Source: Opitutaceae bacterium
Lineage (GTDB): Bacteria; Verrucomicrobiota; Verrucomicrobiae; Opitutales; Opitutaceae
Length of the DNA: 6,741 bases
Assembly (NCBI GenBank): GCA_031266495.1
Contig: JAISAX010000640.1
Location: 1 to 6,741 of the forward strand
Direction: 5' to 3'
The first letter of the stretch is position 1. Each line of letters opens with the position of its first letter. The position numbers and the translations under genes are program-made. The notes under the pieces are model-generated. The model ran no database searches. It was not told where the DNA came from and worked only from the letters and a program-made list of their open reading frames with translations. This document shows positions 5,836 to 6,741 of this stretch, piece by piece.

Positions 5836-5847
5836 CCCCCCCCCCCC
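5836..5847 (+). repeat. Run of twelve C upstream of the antitoxin-like gene
   Basis: Twelve consecutive C lie about 95 bases before the ATG at 5943. In the antitoxin frame, which is open from 5715, the run encodes part of Ser-Pro-Pro-Pro-Leu. A different open frame starting at ATG 5791 stops at 5939-5941; one extra C would fuse it to the antitoxin frame. Both upstream reading frames look unlike a conserved protein, so the run may simply be intergenic. Confidence 0.85.
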
Positions 5848-5942
5848 TGGATGCCACATTGCGGGACGTCCCGCGAATTTTTGAAACACTCTCCCCGGAT
5901 TCACAGGCAAGATTGTGCCCGGAATTCCCTTACCATGAATTG

Positions 5943-6167
5943 ATGACAAAAGGGCAGGTCACCATCCCCCGGAAATTGCGGGACCAGTATGGCATGGGGC
6001 CGCGCACCGAGGTGGTTTTCGAGGCGGTGGAGGGCGGAGTATTGATCCGGCCGGCTGCAAGCGAACGCATCCGCCGTCTGCGCACCGCACTCCGCCGCAG
6101 TCGGGGCAGCGCCACTGCCGGACTGAACACGGCGGCCATCATGCAACAAACCCGCGGAGACAACTGA
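5943..6167 (+). CDS. AbrB/SpoVT-fold protein, VapB/MazE-type antitoxin-like
   Basis: A 74-residue protein from ATG 5943. Residues 1-37 form the swapped-hairpin DNA-binding domain: MTKGQVTIPRKLRDQYG, then TEVVFEAVEGGVLIRP, matching the usual TSKGQVTIPKEIR signature. The tail, ending TAGLNTAAIMQQTRGDN, resembles the G-STDEIMALTRGE tail of VapB-type antitoxins that occlude a PIN toxin. Such proteins bind their own promoter as dimers or with the toxin. The frame is open back to a GTG at 5715, but that part has no family similarity and crosses repeats, so the short form is chosen. With that start the first beta strand is short; a TTG at 5913 would add ten residues. No clear ribosome site is seen. 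No PIN or other toxin follows: the next gene is a phosphoesterase five bases on. It could be a lone regulator or an orphan antitoxin. Confidence 0.72.
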   Translation: MTKGQVTIPRKLRDQYGMGPRTEVVFEAVEGGVLIRPAASERIRRLRTALRRSRGSATAGLNTAAIMQQTRGDN

Positions 6168-6172
6168 CCATC

Positions 6173-6718
6173 ATGGAGCTTGCCCGAAAAACCGCTGCAC
6201 AGCCAGTGTCAGGGCAGGTGGAAAAAACCTCTTTTGATTGCCCGCCCCGCCCGTCGCAGGACAACGTTCCCGGCGTGCGCATTGCCGTCATCGCCGACAC
6301 TCACGACCATTATCCGTCCAAGCTCCCCGGCCTCCTCGCCGGGGCGGACGAGATCTGGCATCTCGGCGATGTCTGCGATCCGTCGTTCCTCACCGAATTC
6401 GAACAACTCGGTCCGCCGCTCCGCGTCATTCTTGGCAACAACGACGGCTGGCCCGCCTGGCCGCTCACCCTGAATCTGGAACGCGAGGGAATGCGATTCC
6501 ATCTCGTCCACATCCCGCCCCGTCGCGCACCTGACGGCATCCATGCCCTGTTGCACGGCCATACCCACATCCCGCGCGACGAGACCGACGCCAACGGCAT
6601 TCGCTGGCTCAACCCCGGCTGCATCAGCCGCCCCCGCGCCGGCGACGGCATCAAAAGCTTCGCATGGCTCGAAGTCGCCAAAGGCCGGATAATCAACTGG
6701 CAACCCGTCCGGGTGTAA
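6173..6718 (+). CDS. Metallophosphoesterase, YfcE/MJ0936 type
   Basis: A 181-residue calcineurin-like phosphoesterase that probably hydrolyses phosphodiesters using two metal ions in the cytoplasm; the physiological substrate of this subfamily is poorly known. The metal-binding motifs are all present in order: IADTHDH (Asp42, His44), HLGDVCD (Asp66), LGNNDG (Asn89), LVHIP (His113) and HGHTH (His130, His132), followed by WLNPGCISRPR, the usual late signature. Family members usually begin right at the first strand (here VRIAVIADTH, residue 35 on). The first 34 residues are thus an extra, polar extension; a GTG at 6275 would remove it. The ATG start has ggag at 6156-6159, 13 bases upstream, slightly far but usable. 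It starts five bases after the antitoxin-like gene, so the two are probably cotranscribed. Confidence 0.88.
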   Translation: MELARKTAAQPVSGQVEKTSFDCPPRPSQDNVPGVRIAVIADTHDHYPSKLPGLLAGADEIWHLGDVCDPSFLTEFEQLGPPLRVILGNNDGWPAWPLTLNLEREGMRFHLVHIPPRRAPDGIHALLHGHTHIPRDETDANGIRWLNPGCISRPRAGDGIKSFAWLEVAKGRIINWQPVRV

Positions 6719-6741
6719 CCCTCTCTCTCCTCCCCTTCCCC

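Noticed and set aside
5715..5942. GTG 5715 as start of a 150-residue AbrB-type protein
   Set aside because: The GTG lies in an inverted repeat, the added 76 residues show no conserved features, and they cross a hairpin and the C12 run; the 74-residue form fits the family.
6168..6741. A PIN or other toxin after the antitoxin-like gene
   Set aside because: The only supported gene is the metallophosphoesterase; no PIN-type acidic motif series was seen in any frame.

Overview
The window looks like an accessory stretch of a Verrucomicrobiota or Lentisphaerota genome. This rests on gene content rather than a marker gene: a C-terminal piece of a prepilin-like 'H-X9-DG' protein (a family greatly expanded in those phyla and in Planctomycetes), secreted glycan-active enzymes, weak or absent Shine-Dalgarno sites, and gene gaps filled with long palindromic repeats. 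All supported genes are on the + strand. No RNA gene, CRISPR array, transposase or replication origin was seen.

Layout. 1-108 is AT-rich (about 27% GC by hand count) with no recognisable gene. 109-537 is a 5'-truncated H-X9-DG prepilin-like remnant. 538-741 holds a long inverted repeat (562-687). 742-1905 encodes an intact-looking GH33-type sialidase with the whole catalytic set but no signal peptide. 1906-2156 holds a second, unrelated long inverted repeat (1972-2074) between two copies of a 9-nt-period repeat; the downstream copy contains the next start codon. 2157-4361 encodes a secreted multidomain clan GH-A-like glycoside hydrolase. It overlaps by ATGA a sialate O-acetylesterase-like gene (4358-5544) that is broken: its conserved N-terminal third is joined, out of frame, to its conserved C-terminal part, and the middle of the domain is missing. 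5545-5942 (about 400 bases) has no convincing gene; it holds a 138-bp mosaic of nested GC-rich palindromes with inverted ends (5551-5688), two more hairpins and a run of 12 C. 5943-6167 encodes a small AbrB/SpoVT-fold protein resembling VapB/MazE-type antitoxins. Five bases later 6173-6718 encodes a YfcE/MJ0936-type metallophosphoesterase where a PIN toxin would be expected. The last 23 bases are pyrimidine-rich and show nothing else.

How the genes fit together. Sialidase, secreted hydrolase and sialate O-acetylesterase together suggest a small glycan-degradation locus: removing acetyl groups and terminal sugars, then cutting the chain. The acetylesterase is probably dead, the prepilin-like gene is a remnant, and repeats occupy each larger gap, so the locus looks to be in flux. 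I see no convincing new defence or mobile system. The best leads are the mosaic palindrome, the out-of-frame deletion, the antitoxin-phosphoesterase pair and the start codon embedded in a repeat.
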